Source of the DNA: Bacteroidales bacterium
GTDB taxonomy: Bacteria; Bacteroidota; Bacteroidia; Bacteroidales; UBA7960
Length of the DNA stretch: 7,692 nt
NCBI GenBank assembly: GCA_003554665.1
Contig: PWGY01000096.1
Span: 1 to 7,692 of the forward strand
Direction of reading: 5' to 3'
Shown in pieces: positions 1-6,466 of this stretch (positions are counted from its first letter, which is position 1; each line of letters opens with the position of its first letter). The position numbers and the translations under genes were made by a program. Under the pieces are notes generated by a model, which ran no database searches, was not told the origin of the DNA, and worked only from the letters and a program-made list of their open reading frames with translations.

Positions 1-1
1 C

Positions 2-2074
2 GGAGAAGGTGATTATCGCCAGCTCAATGTTCATCATGACGGAGATTACATTACCTGGTTGCATTCGGGCGATACCATTGATGAAAAAATTTATGATCTG
101 TATATGTGGGAACGCCGCCGTGACCGTTTGAACAAGGTGGTGGATGCCGATGCTGATGGCATGCCTGAGGGATACAGTGTCAGTGAGTTTCGTCGTCCGC
201 AATTCTCAAAGAACGGGGAGCGGCTGTTTTTTGGCACAGCACCCAAACCAGAGCCAGAGCCAGAAGACACATTGCTTGACAGCGAAAAATATTCAGTGGA
301 CATCTGGCACTGGGAGGATCCTCAGCTTCAGACCGTACAGAATGTGCAGGCCAACCGTGAGCGCAGACGTACTTACCTTGCTGTGTATGATATTGGCAAC
401 GGTAATATGGTTCAGCTGGCCGATGAAGACATGTCTACTGTTTCGATGGACGAAGATTATGATAACCTGATTGCGCTGGGATATGATTCCGGGCCTTATG
501 ATATTGAACGCCAATGGATGGGAGGTTCCAGGAGGGATGTTTACCTGGTAGATGTGGAAGATGGAAGCCGCGAAATGTTGTTTGAAGGCAGCCGCGCTTC
601 CATGGCCCTTTCGCGTGATGCCAATTATGTGCTTCATTATGATCCGGAATACCGGGAATGGTTCTCCTACGATATTCGCCGGGATCAGACGGTGAATGTT
701 ACGGAAGATATTGAGGTGCCACTTTACAATGTGGATCATGATGAACCCAGAGATCCAATGCCATACGGGCTTGCAGGATGGACCGAGGACGATGAGCATG
801 TACTGATCTTTGATAAATATGATATCTGGAAAGTGGATCCCCGGGGTCGTCGTGCACCCGAAAATGTGACCGGTGGTTATGGCCGTGCCAATGATATCAG
901 GTTGCGGCCTGAAAGGCTGGATCCTGATATGGAATATGTGGATCTGTCAGAGCCCCAATACCTGAGTGCCTTCAACGAGGTAAACAAACAAAGTGGTTAT
1001 TATCGACTGGAGGATGGAAACCTGACACAACTGGTGATGGACGACGTGCTTTTCAGTGGCCTTGCCAAAGCTCGGGATGCAGATCGCCTGATGTGGAGGC
1101 GCAGCACATTTACGGAATATCCGGATGTATGGGTCAGTGACATGGATTTTTCAGGTGCACAGAGGATGTCGGAAGCCAATCCGCAGCAGTCTGATTACTA
1201 CTGGGGTAGTGTAAAGCTTGTAGAATGGGAGAGTTTTAACCACAACGAACCTTTGCAGGGGTTGCTTTACCTCCCGGAAGATTTTGATGAGACCAAAGAA
1301 TACCCGATGCTGGTGTATTTCTATGATCATTCTTCCAATACCAAGCATCGTCATTACATCCCCTCGCCCAGCCGTTCCATTATTAACCGTTCTTATTGTG
1401 TTAGCAACGGGTACATAGTATTTGTGCCTGACATCACATACCGTGAAGGATTTCCAGGCGAAAGCGCCTATGATGCCATTGTAAGCGGAACCAAAGCCAT
1501 GACGGAACGTTATCCGTTTATTGACCGCGATAATATGGGTCTGCAGGGGCAAAGCTGGGGTGGTTACCAGATCGCCTTCCTGATTACGCGTACCAATATG
1601 TTCAAAGCTGCCATGGCAGGAGCTCCTGTGAGCAACATGGTAAGTGCCTATGGTGGTATCCGCTGGCAGACCGGCCTGAATCGCCAGTTCCAGTATGAGC
1701 AGACTCAGAGCCGCATTGGCGGAACTTTGTGGGAGCGACCCTTGCGTTACATTGAGAACTCCCCGATTTTCCATGCCGATAAGGTGGAGACTCCTTTGCT
1801 GATGATGCACAACGACGATGACGGTGCCGTTCCATGGGAGCAGGGCATCGAGTTTTTTACGGCCTTGCGTCGTCTTTCGCAGCCCGTTTGGATGCTGGTG
1901 TACAATGATGAAGCCCACAACCTCAGGGAATGGCCCAACAGGGTTGACCTTGATATCAGGATGTATCAGTTCTTCGATCATTACCTGAAGGACAAGCCTG
2001 CACCGGTTTGGCTTAAAGAAGGAATTCCGGCCACCGAAAAAGGCCGTACTGACGGTTATGAGCTGGTAGAATAA
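2..2074 (+). CDS. S9-family serine peptidase (prolyl oligopeptidase/acylaminoacyl peptidase type), 5'-truncated by the window edge
   Basis: The reading frame is open from base 2 and enters from outside the window, so the true start is not visible; the TTG at 59 is only an internal codon. 690 codons are visible. The N-terminal two thirds is rich in W, D, Y and short beta-strand-like repeats, which fits the beta-propeller of S9 peptidases. The alpha/beta-hydrolase domain starts near base 1200 (motif WGSVKLVEWES). The nucleophile motif GQSWGGY has its Ser at 1553-1555. The acid is probably the third Asp of HNDDDGAVP (1820-1822), and the His is in NDEAHNL (1916-1918), so the triad is complete. 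Family knowledge: these enzymes cleave or trim short peptides, and Bacteroidota homologues are commonly exported to the periplasm, but the signal peptide would lie outside the window. The protein ends at GYELVE with no T9SS C-terminal sorting domain. A short Pro-Glu repeat (KPEPEPED) lies at about 247-270. Exact substrate is unknown. Confidence 0.93.
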   Translation, partial: GEGDYRQLNVHHDGDYITWLHSGDTIDEKIYDLYMWERRRDRLNKVVDADADGMPEGYSVSEFRRPQFSKNGERLFFGTAPKPEPEPEDTLLDSEKYSVDIWHWEDPQLQTVQNVQANRERRRTYLAVYDIGNGNMVQLADEDMSTVSMDEDYDNLIALGYDSGPYDIERQWMGGSRRDVYLVDVEDGSREMLFEGSRASMALSRDANYVLHYDPEYREWFSYDIRRDQTVNVTEDIEVPLYNVDHDEPRDPMPYGLAGWTEDDEHVLIFDKYDIWKVDPRGRRAPENVTGGYGRANDIRLRPERLDPDMEYVDLSEPQYLSAFNEVNKQSGYYRLEDGNLTQLVMDDVLFSGLAKARDADRLMWRRSTFTEYPDVWVSDMDFSGAQRMSEANPQQSDYYWGSVKLVEWESFNHNEPLQGLLYLPEDFDETKEYPMLVYFYDHSSNTKHRHYIPSPSRSIINRSYCVSNGYIVFVPDITYREGFPGESAYDAIVSGTKAMTERYPFIDRDNMGLQGQSWGGYQIAFLITRTNMFKAAMAGAPVSNMVSAYGGIRWQTGLNRQFQYEQTQSRIGGTLWERPLRYIENSPIFHADKVETPLLMMHNDDDGAVPWEQGIEFFTALRRLSQPVWMLVYNDEAHNLREWPNRVDLDIRMYQFFDHYLKDKPAPVWLKEGIPATEKGRTDGYELVE

Positions 2075-2125
2075 AATATTGTTTGGGTTGCCGGCCGGAA
2101 ACTCGATTTTTGGCCGAAATCATTT

Positions 2126-2161
2126 GCCCCGGGTTTCAACTGGAAGCCCGGGGCTTTTTTT
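2126..2161 (+). terminator. Rho-independent terminator of the S9 peptidase gene
   Basis: Bases 2126-2136 (GCCCCGGGTTT) pair with 2144-2154 (AAGCCCGGGGC) to form an 11-bp stem containing one T-G wobble. The loop is 7 nt (2137-2143), and seven T follow at 2155-2161. It lies 52 bp after the peptidase stop codon, in the right orientation to end that transcript and insulate the downstream sirtuin gene. The complementary strand has no T-run after the hairpin, so it should act on the plus strand only. Confidence 0.88.
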
Positions 2162-2182
2162 CGGTATGAAAGGCGGTTTTTT

Positions 2183-2190
2183 TATATTTG
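2183..2190 (+). promoter_or_regulatory. Candidate Bacteroidota -7 promoter element (TAnnTTTG) for the sirtuin gene
   Basis: TATATTTG matches the TAnnTTTG -7 consensus of Bacteroidota primary sigma factors. It ends 24 bp before the sirtuin ATG, which would place transcription start around 2195-2197 with a very short leader of about 20 nt. A -33 TTTG-like box is not clear: the expected position falls in or just after the terminator T-run (2155-2161). No Shine-Dalgarno sequence precedes the ATG, which is usual in this phylum. The element is supported by position as well as sequence, but it is a single short match. Confidence 0.5.
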
Positions 2191-2214
2191 TTTACCATGA
2201 CCAAATTGTAAGCT

Positions 2215-2901
2215 ATGTCAAAAAAACGAATTGTAGTGCTAACGGGTGCCGGTGTAAGTGCGGAAAGCGGAATAAAGACTTTTCGCGACAGCGGAGGCCT
2301 GTGGGAGGAGTATGATATTATGGATGTGGCCACTCCGGAGGCCTGGGAAAGAAACAGGGATCTGGTGATGGAGTTTTACAACCAGCGTCGCAAGCAACTC
2401 TATGAGGTGGAGCCCAATGCAGCCCATTATGCCCTGGCAGAACTGGAAAAGGATTATGATGTCCGGATCATTACCCAGAATGTGGATGACCTGCATGAGC
2501 GGGCCGGCTCCACCCATGTGATGCACCTCCACGGGGAACTGAAAAAGGTCAGAAGCTCGGTGGATGAGAACCTGGTTTACACCCTGGACGGCTGGGAGTT
2601 GAAACCGGGCGACAAATGTGAAAAGGGTTCACAACTCAGACCCCATATCGTTTGGTTTGGCGAACCCGTGTACATGATCCCCGCAGCAGCTGAGTTATCT
2701 GCCACAGCTGATATTTATGTGATCATCGGTACGTCGCTGAATGTATATCCGGCGGCAGGCCTGGTGGATTATGTGAAACCTGGTACTCCTGTCTATCTGA
2801 TCGATCCCGCTGAACCCGGTGCCATCCACATCCCGAAATTTACTTTTATCCAGGAAAAGGCAAGTACAGGGACTAAAAGGCTGGTGGAAGAATACCTTTA
2901 G
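2215..2901 (+). CDS. cobB: NAD-dependent protein deacylase, class III sirtuin (CobB/SIRT5-like)
   Basis: 228 aa, the usual length of a compact bacterial sirtuin. The family removes acyl groups from lysine side chains using NAD+, giving nicotinamide and O-acyl-ADP-ribose, in the cytoplasm. Visible motifs are GAGVSAESGI (11-20) and TFRDSGGLW (22-30) for NAD binding, TQNVDDLHERAG (87-98), the catalytic His in HLHGEL (His106), and IGTSLNVYPAAGL near the C-terminal third. Tyr55 and Arg58 in FYNQRR correspond to the Tyr-Arg pair of SIRT5 and E. coli CobB that binds acidic acyl groups, so desuccinylase/demalonylase activity is plausible (inference). Only one Cys is present (Cys135), so the usual four-Cys zinc site is missing. 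The ATG at 2215 starts directly before the first beta-strand, so the start is secure. The gene lies alone on the plus strand between a terminator and a tandem-repeat array. Its TAG stop shares its G with the first repeat unit. Confidence 0.94.
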   Translation: MSKKRIVVLTGAGVSAESGIKTFRDSGGLWEEYDIMDVATPEAWERNRDLVMEFYNQRRKQLYEVEPNAAHYALAELEKDYDVRIITQNVDDLHERAGSTHVMHLHGELKKVRSSVDENLVYTLDGWELKPGDKCEKGSQLRPHIVWFGEPVYMIPAAAELSATADIYVIIGTSLNVYPAAGLVDYVKPGTPVYLIDPAEPGAIHIPKFTFIQEKASTGTKRLVEEYL

Positions 2902-3209
2902 GGCAGACCACCTGTATGGCAGACCACCTGTAGAGCATGCCGCCGCCGGGGCCAATCACCGGCAGGGTCAATCACCACCAGGGCCAATCACCGGCGTGGT
3001 CAACTGCCGCCGGGGAGGCCAATCGCCGTCGGTTCAGACCGTCGCCGTGGCCAGATTGCCTGCAGGGCGTTCGCCGGCCTGGCAGGTTGCCCGCAGGATG
3101 TTTCACCGCAGGGCGAATCATCGACAGGGTCAACTGCTGCCGGGGCCAGATTGCCTGCAGGGCATATCGCTGGCAGGGTCAACTGCTGCCTGGGTGGGCA
3201 GCCAGACCG
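2901..3209. repeat. Degenerate GC-rich 16-bp tandem repeat array (about 18-19 units)
   Basis: This fills most of the non-coding stretch 2902-3254 between the convergent sirtuin and methyltransferase genes. Units are mostly 16 bp (range 15-18) with consensus near GGGYCAAYYRCCGSCA. By eye they start at 2901, 2917, 2933, 2949, 2965, 2981, 2997, 3013, 3031, 3048, 3065, 3081, 3096, 3111, 3127, 3143, 3160 and 3176, with a decayed last unit from 3192. Three subtypes recur: GGGCCAATCACCGGCR (2949, 2981), GGGTCAACTGCYGCCG (2997, 3127, 3176 with small changes) and GGGCCAGATTGCCTGCA (3048, 3143). Typical units are about two-thirds G+C. Units abut with no spacers, so this is not CRISPR. Unit junctions carry small inverted repeats such as TGCC-TGCAG-GGCA (3152-3164). 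Forward frames across it are open but show no coding features. Bases 3210-3254, after the array, hold nothing recognisable apart from a run of six G (3225-3230). Function is unknown. Confidence 0.88.
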
Positions 3210-3254
3210 TAAAATGATGAATGCGGGGGGTTGTGGCAGTGAATACCCGGTCGC

Positions 3255-3791
3255 TTATGAAAGGGATTGAAGCTTGGAAAAAAGATCCCAGATCACAATT
3301 CCGGCCGAGACCGATACATTCAGTGAGTGCTTGGTGCCGAACTGGGGAATTTCAAGGGCGTGGTCGCATAGTTTGAGAACTTCATCAGCCACCCCTTTGA
3401 CCTCGTTGCCGAGCACCAGGGCGTATTTGTGGTTGGCCCGGGGTTGGAAGTCCTGCAACGGACGGCTGCCGGTTGTCTGCTCCACGGCGATCACTTCATA
3501 ACCCTCCGATTTTAGCTCCTTTACAGCATCTTCGGTTCGCTCCGCATAACGCCATTGAACTGAGTCGGTGGCACCCAGGGCGGTTTTGTGGATTTCCCGG
3601 TGGGGAGGTGTGGCGGTAAATCCGCAAAGAATAATCCCCTCGAGCAGGAAAGCATCTGCCGTGCGAAATACACTACCGGTATTCATCATGCTTCGGATGT
3701 TGTCCAGTACAACCACAATGGGTACTTTTTTTGCCTGCTGTACTTCTGCGGACGATTTTCGCCCCAGTTCATCCATGGATAATTTTCTCAT
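3255..3791 (-). CDS. TrmH/SpoU-family RNA 2'-O-ribose methyltransferase
   Basis: 178 aa from the ATG at 3791. This SPOUT enzyme family methylates the ribose 2'-O of tRNA or rRNA nucleotides using S-adenosylmethionine. All three SpoU motifs are visible. Motif 1 is in LDNIRSMMNTGSVFRTADAF (Asn31, Arg33, Asn37, Gly39, Arg43), motif 2 is LGNEVKGV (127-134), and motif 3 is SLNVSVSAGI (156-165), which contributes to the trefoil-knot AdoMet site. The protein is the bare catalytic domain with a short N-terminal leader (MRKLSMDELGRKS), matching the short form common in Bacteroidota. The frame is open further upstream to an ATG at 3932 inside porT, but those 47 residues look like translated non-coding sequence, so the start at 3791 is preferred. 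Whether the substrate is tRNA (as TrmH/TrmL) or 23S rRNA cannot be told. It lies 82 bp downstream of porT on the same strand and converges with the sirtuin gene across the repeat array. Confidence 0.9.
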   Translation of the reverse strand: MRKLSMDELGRKSSAEVQQAKKVPIVVVLDNIRSMMNTGSVFRTADAFLLEGIILCGFTATPPHREIHKTALGATDSVQWRYAERTEDAVKELKSEGYEVIAVEQTTGSRPLQDFQPRANHKYALVLGNEVKGVADEVLKLCDHALEIPQFGTKHSLNVSVSAGIVIWDLFSKLQSLS

Positions 3792-3873
3792 AAACTTGTT
3801 TGGTTTCCGGTTCTTTCGCCGGGTGCCGGGTAGCTGCGGGGCAGGTATGGAGCCCTGTGATTGCAGCCCGTCC

Positions 3874-4656
3874 TTATTCGAACAGGAGAGACACCATGAT
3901 GCTGCGGGAGTTGAGGCGGTCAATGGCATCATAATACCCGCGGTGTGTTTCGCCCTGGCCGGCCAGGTTCATTAGCCCGAAAGAGGCCTTGATCTCGGCA
4001 GAGAATTTGAAAAAATAAAAATAGTGATCGAAGCCCACCCCCAGTTCATAATGCAGATCGTTTCGGTCTACCCGGACAAGAATGGGGTCTTCTCCTCCTG
4101 CCACGCCCTCGAGCGACCGCAGGTCATGGGTGTACTTGAAGCCACCAATCACATAGGCCCGGGTGTTGATCATCCTGGCCGATTTATATTTGATATGCAG
4201 GGGGAACTCCAGCATGGTCACTTCCATGTCCTGCTCCCTTTGAGCCCCTTCACGGTACTCATCAGTATAGTATTGGATGTAGCGGTCACCGAAAGATATG
4301 GTAGGGATGAATCGCAAATCAAAGTAAGTGCCCAGCTTCAGGTTGGAGACAATGCCAATGTGAAATCCGTAGTCCCGTTGCGGTAAAACATATTGCAGCC
4401 TCAGGGTGTCGTTGGGGTATTCGGTGTCAGTAAAGCCTGTTTGATTCAGGTTTTCGTGTGGCTGAATGGCAAAATTCATGGTGTTAACCCCGAGGGTGAA
4501 ACCAAAATGATAGGGCCGCAGGTCATGCTCCAGACGGTTCTGAAAGCGGAATCTTCTGTTTCGGATGTCCTGGGCAGTGGCATCGGCCGGAAAAAAAAGG
4601 GACGGCAGCAACAGAACAGAAAGCGTACATGCTAATAAAACTATTTTCTTTGCCAT
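3874..4656 (-). CDS. porT: PorT-family outer-membrane beta-barrel protein (type IX secretion/gliding, PorT/SprT)
   Basis: 260 aa. The start at 4656 is chosen because it begins a clear signal peptide: MAKK, a hydrophobic stretch (5-22), then a cleavage site near ATA-Q at residue 28. The alternative ATG at 4698 would add 14 polar residues before it. After the signal come alternating beta strands of an outer-membrane barrel. The sequence carries stretches I recognise from PorT/SprT: HIGIVSNLKLGTYFDLRFIP, LEFPLHIKYKSAR, AYVIGGFKY, LHYELGVGFDHYFYFFKFS and a terminal MVSLLFE strand. PorT is required for the T9SS, which exports proteins across the outer membrane in Bacteroidota. A TrmH-type methyltransferase next to porT is, from memory, a recurrent arrangement in the phylum. 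The gap to the upstream pdxH is 108 bp, enough for a promoter, though none is convincing. A generic porin-like OmpA/OMP_b-brl barrel is the alternative call. Confidence 0.8.
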   Translation of the reverse strand: MAKKIVLLACTLSVLLLPSLFFPADATAQDIRNRRFRFQNRLEHDLRPYHFGFTLGVNTMNFAIQPHENLNQTGFTDTEYPNDTLRLQYVLPQRDYGFHIGIVSNLKLGTYFDLRFIPTISFGDRYIQYYTDEYREGAQREQDMEVTMLEFPLHIKYKSARMINTRAYVIGGFKYTHDLRSLEGVAGGEDPILVRVDRNDLHYELGVGFDHYFYFFKFSAEIKASFGLMNLAGQGETHRGYYDAIDRLNSRSIMVSLLFE

Positions 4657-4764
4657 TCTATCAGGATTCTTTGACAATGTGCTTAGTGTAACGATCAAAA
4701 ACGGCTGATTATTTTAATGCCCGTGTACCGGAGTAAGACCGGGTTCGGTTCAGTGGCATGCATA

Positions 4765-5403
4765 TCAGGGTGCCAACCGCAAAATTTCCCAGGATTTGCC
4801 CTTTCTGCTGTAAAGGATCCTGTCATGAAGGCGGTTTTCCCTTCCCTGCCAGAACTCTATTTGCTCAGGCCATAGCTGATAGCCGCCCCAGTGTGGAGGG
4901 CGGCTGACAGTTGCTTTTTGTTTCTGTAATTCCCGGAAGGCTTTCTCCAGTTCTTCACGGCGGCTTACCGGCCGGCTTTGCGGAGAGATTACCGCCCCCA
5001 GCCGGCTTTCTTCCGGGCGTTGTGCGAAGTATTCATCTGACATGGCAGTACTGACCCTTTCTACCCAGCCGCTGACACGCACCTGCCGCTGCATCTCCAG
5101 CCATAAAAAAACCAGGGCTGCATTGGGGTTGGCCTCCAGTTCACGCCCTTTATTGCTTTCATAATTGGTGTAGAAAACAAAACGACCATGAAAAATTTCC
5201 TTGAGCAGTACAACGCGGGCAGCAGGATTTCCATCGGAGTTTACCGTGGCAAGGGTCATGGCATTGGGCTCTGTAAGGCCCTGGTCAATGGCTGCCTCAA
5301 GCCATTGGTGAAAAAGTACCAGCGGGTCGGCAGGTACCTTGTCCTTTTCCAGGTTGTTTAACTTATATTCCTGGCGGAAATTGCGAAGATCTTTGTTTCC
5401 CAT
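4765..5403 (-). CDS. pdxH: Pyridoxamine/pyridoxine 5'-phosphate oxidase
   Basis: 212 aa, close to the 218 aa of E. coli PdxH. This FMN enzyme oxidises pyridoxine- or pyridoxamine-5'-phosphate to pyridoxal 5'-phosphate (PLP) in the cytoplasm, the last step of the salvage and DXP-dependent routes. Visible motifs are RVVLLK (63-68) and YTNYESNKG (78-86) of the FMN site, QRQVRVSG (105-112), SPQS (140-143), and the C-terminal signature WGGYQLWPEQIEFWQG...RLHDR (172-195) with the substrate-binding Arg/His pair. It ends in the typical WEILRLAP. The ATG at 5403 gives an N-terminus of normal length. Only 9 bp separate it from the stop of the heptose kinase gene upstream, so the two are almost certainly co-transcribed. 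No Shine-Dalgarno sequence is evident. Confidence 0.96.
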   Translation of the reverse strand: MGNKDLRNFRQEYKLNNLEKDKVPADPLVLFHQWLEAAIDQGLTEPNAMTLATVNSDGNPAARVVLLKEIFHGRFVFYTNYESNKGRELEANPNAALVFLWLEMQRQVRVSGWVERVSTAMSDEYFAQRPEESRLGAVISPQSRPVSRREELEKAFRELQKQKATVSRPPHWGGYQLWPEQIEFWQGRENRLHDRILYSRKGKSWEILRLAP

Positions 5404-5412
5404 GGTGGGGTG

Positions 5413-6438
5413 TTATACGGGTTGGGGGCAGAAGTTTCTGAGGGCTTCCTGTGTCAGCTTGTCTTTGTTCACAGGAACCACGCCTACTTTTTCGCATACC
5501 AGCCCGCCTGCGAGGTTGCAGATCCTTGCCATCAGTTCAACCGGTGTTCCGGCTGCCACGCAAAGGGCTGCCAGGCTGATGACAGTGTCTCCTGCGCCGG
5601 ACACATCGGCAACATCTCTGATGTAGGCCGGTATGGAACCCGATTCGAATTCTCCTGCCGCGTTTCGCCGGCTGTAATAGATGCCCTTGTCAGAAAGCGT
5701 GGCCAGTACCGTCTCCACCTTGAGTTTGTTCTGAAGTGCCAGTACCGCTTTCTGGATCTGTTCCTGGTCGGCCAGCTCCCCGTTGAGGTTCATGCCCTCA
5801 CGAAGCTCTTTCAGGTTGGGTTTGATCAGATCAACCCCTTTGTAGCTGGAAAAATTCTTCTTTTTGGGGTCTACAACCACCGGCACATCGTGCAATTTTG
5901 CCAACTCCATTACCAGGCCGATGAGTCCGGGGGTAATGACCCCTTTGTCGTAATCTTCAAAAACAATGGCTTCGATATCCCCATCTGCAAGCTGTGCCTG
6001 GATATTGTCCAGCAGCCTGTCTGATTCTTCCTTCCGCAGGTGGTGTGCAACTTCCTCATCCACACGGAGCATCTGGACATTATTTCCGAACACCCTGAAT
6101 TTAACGGTGGTCAGTCTGTGGTCGCTGCCCAGTATTCCTTTGCCTGTCAGGCCTTGCTCATCAAGCAGTTCCCGGAACAGGGACCCTTTACTGTCATTGC
6201 CGATGACTGAGCAAAGTACCGGAACACCTCCCATGTTCTGGATGTTCAGAGCCACATTTGCAGCGCCACCCAGGCGGCTTTCTCTCTTGTTCAGGGCCAC
6301 AATGGGGACCGGTGCTTCAGGTGAAACACGGTCCACATTGCCCCAGAGATAGGAGTCGATCATTACGTCTCCGATTATCATCAGCTTTTTCCCCTCAAAA
6401 GAATGGAAAAGCGTCGTAATGTCGTGCTTGTTTGTCAT
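5413..6438 (-). CDS. rfaE1: D-glycero-beta-D-manno-heptose-7-phosphate kinase (stand-alone RfaE/HldE kinase domain)
   Basis: 341 aa of the PfkB/ribokinase superfamily. It phosphorylates C1 of D-glycero-D-manno-heptose 7-phosphate, an early step to ADP-heptose for the LPS inner core. Evidence: the N-terminal GDVMIDSYLWG (23-33), the RfaE-type SPEAPVPIV (39-47) and LGGAANVALN (56-65) that bind sugar, KPNLKEL in the middle, and the PfkB signature DVSGAGDT with catalytic Asp284 (codon 5587-5589). E. coli HldE fuses this domain to a C-terminal nucleotidyltransferase; that half is absent here and no adjacent gene encodes it, so an rfaE2-like gene must lie elsewhere. It sits 28 bp after the aminotransferase stop and 9 bp before pdxH, in one probable operon. 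Another PfkB sugar kinase is unlikely because of the SPEAPVP motif. Confidence 0.9.
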   Translation of the reverse strand: MTNKHDITTLFHSFEGKKLMIIGDVMIDSYLWGNVDRVSPEAPVPIVALNKRESRLGGAANVALNIQNMGGVPVLCSVIGNDSKGSLFRELLDEQGLTGKGILGSDHRLTTVKFRVFGNNVQMLRVDEEVAHHLRKEESDRLLDNIQAQLADGDIEAIVFEDYDKGVITPGLIGLVMELAKLHDVPVVVDPKKKNFSSYKGVDLIKPNLKELREGMNLNGELADQEQIQKAVLALQNKLKVETVLATLSDKGIYYSRRNAAGEFESGSIPAYIRDVADVSGAGDTVISLAALCVAAGTPVELMARICNLAGGLVCEKVGVVPVNKDKLTQEALRNFCPQPV

Positions 6439-6466
6439 GTTTTTAAAAACGGGCGCAAACGGTATT

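Noticed and set aside
59..61. TTG at 59 as the start of the S9 peptidase
   Set aside because: The frame is open to the left edge with peptidase-like sequence (GDYITWL before it), and the N-terminal propeller would be cut, so the gene starts outside the window.
1151..1981. Long antisense open frame (276 codons) opposite the S9 peptidase, and a similar one at 293-799
   Set aside because: Both lie entirely antisense to a gene with an intact catalytic triad, and their translations show no recognisable domain; they are codon-bias shadows.
3185..3202. Hairpin GCTGCC/GGCAGC as a terminator for the sirtuin gene
   Set aside because: The stem is only 6 bp and is followed by AAAA on the plus strand; on the minus strand no T-run follows either. 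It is a by-product of the repeat units.
2901..3209. CRISPR array
   Set aside because: Units of about 16 bp abut directly, with no unique spacers of 25-40 bp and no nearby cas genes.
2819..3217. Forward open frames through the array (2819-3217 and 2937-3212), potentially encoding 132- and 91-residue proteins
   Set aside because: The first overlaps the sirtuin 3' end and the second is made almost wholly of the 16-bp repeats. All frames are equally open because the repeat unit lacks stop triplets. Composition is Gly/Pro/Arg/Gln-rich with no domain, and no ribosome-binding signal is seen.
3813..3850. GC-rich segment resembling a stray copy of the 16-bp repeat upstream of the methyltransferase
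   Set aside because: GGGTAGCTGCGGGGCAG resembles a repeat subtype only after gaps are allowed. The match is too short and GC-driven to claim.
3792..3932. N-terminal extension of the methyltransferase to an ATG at 3932
   Set aside because: The extra 47 residues would overlap the 3' end of porT, show no family similarity, and precede a start (3791) that matches the normal N-terminus of the family.
4657..4764. Promoter or terminator in the pdxH-porT gap
   Set aside because: Only a 4-bp CCGG/CCGG stem without a T-run is visible, and no TAnnTTTG element with a proper -33 partner was found.
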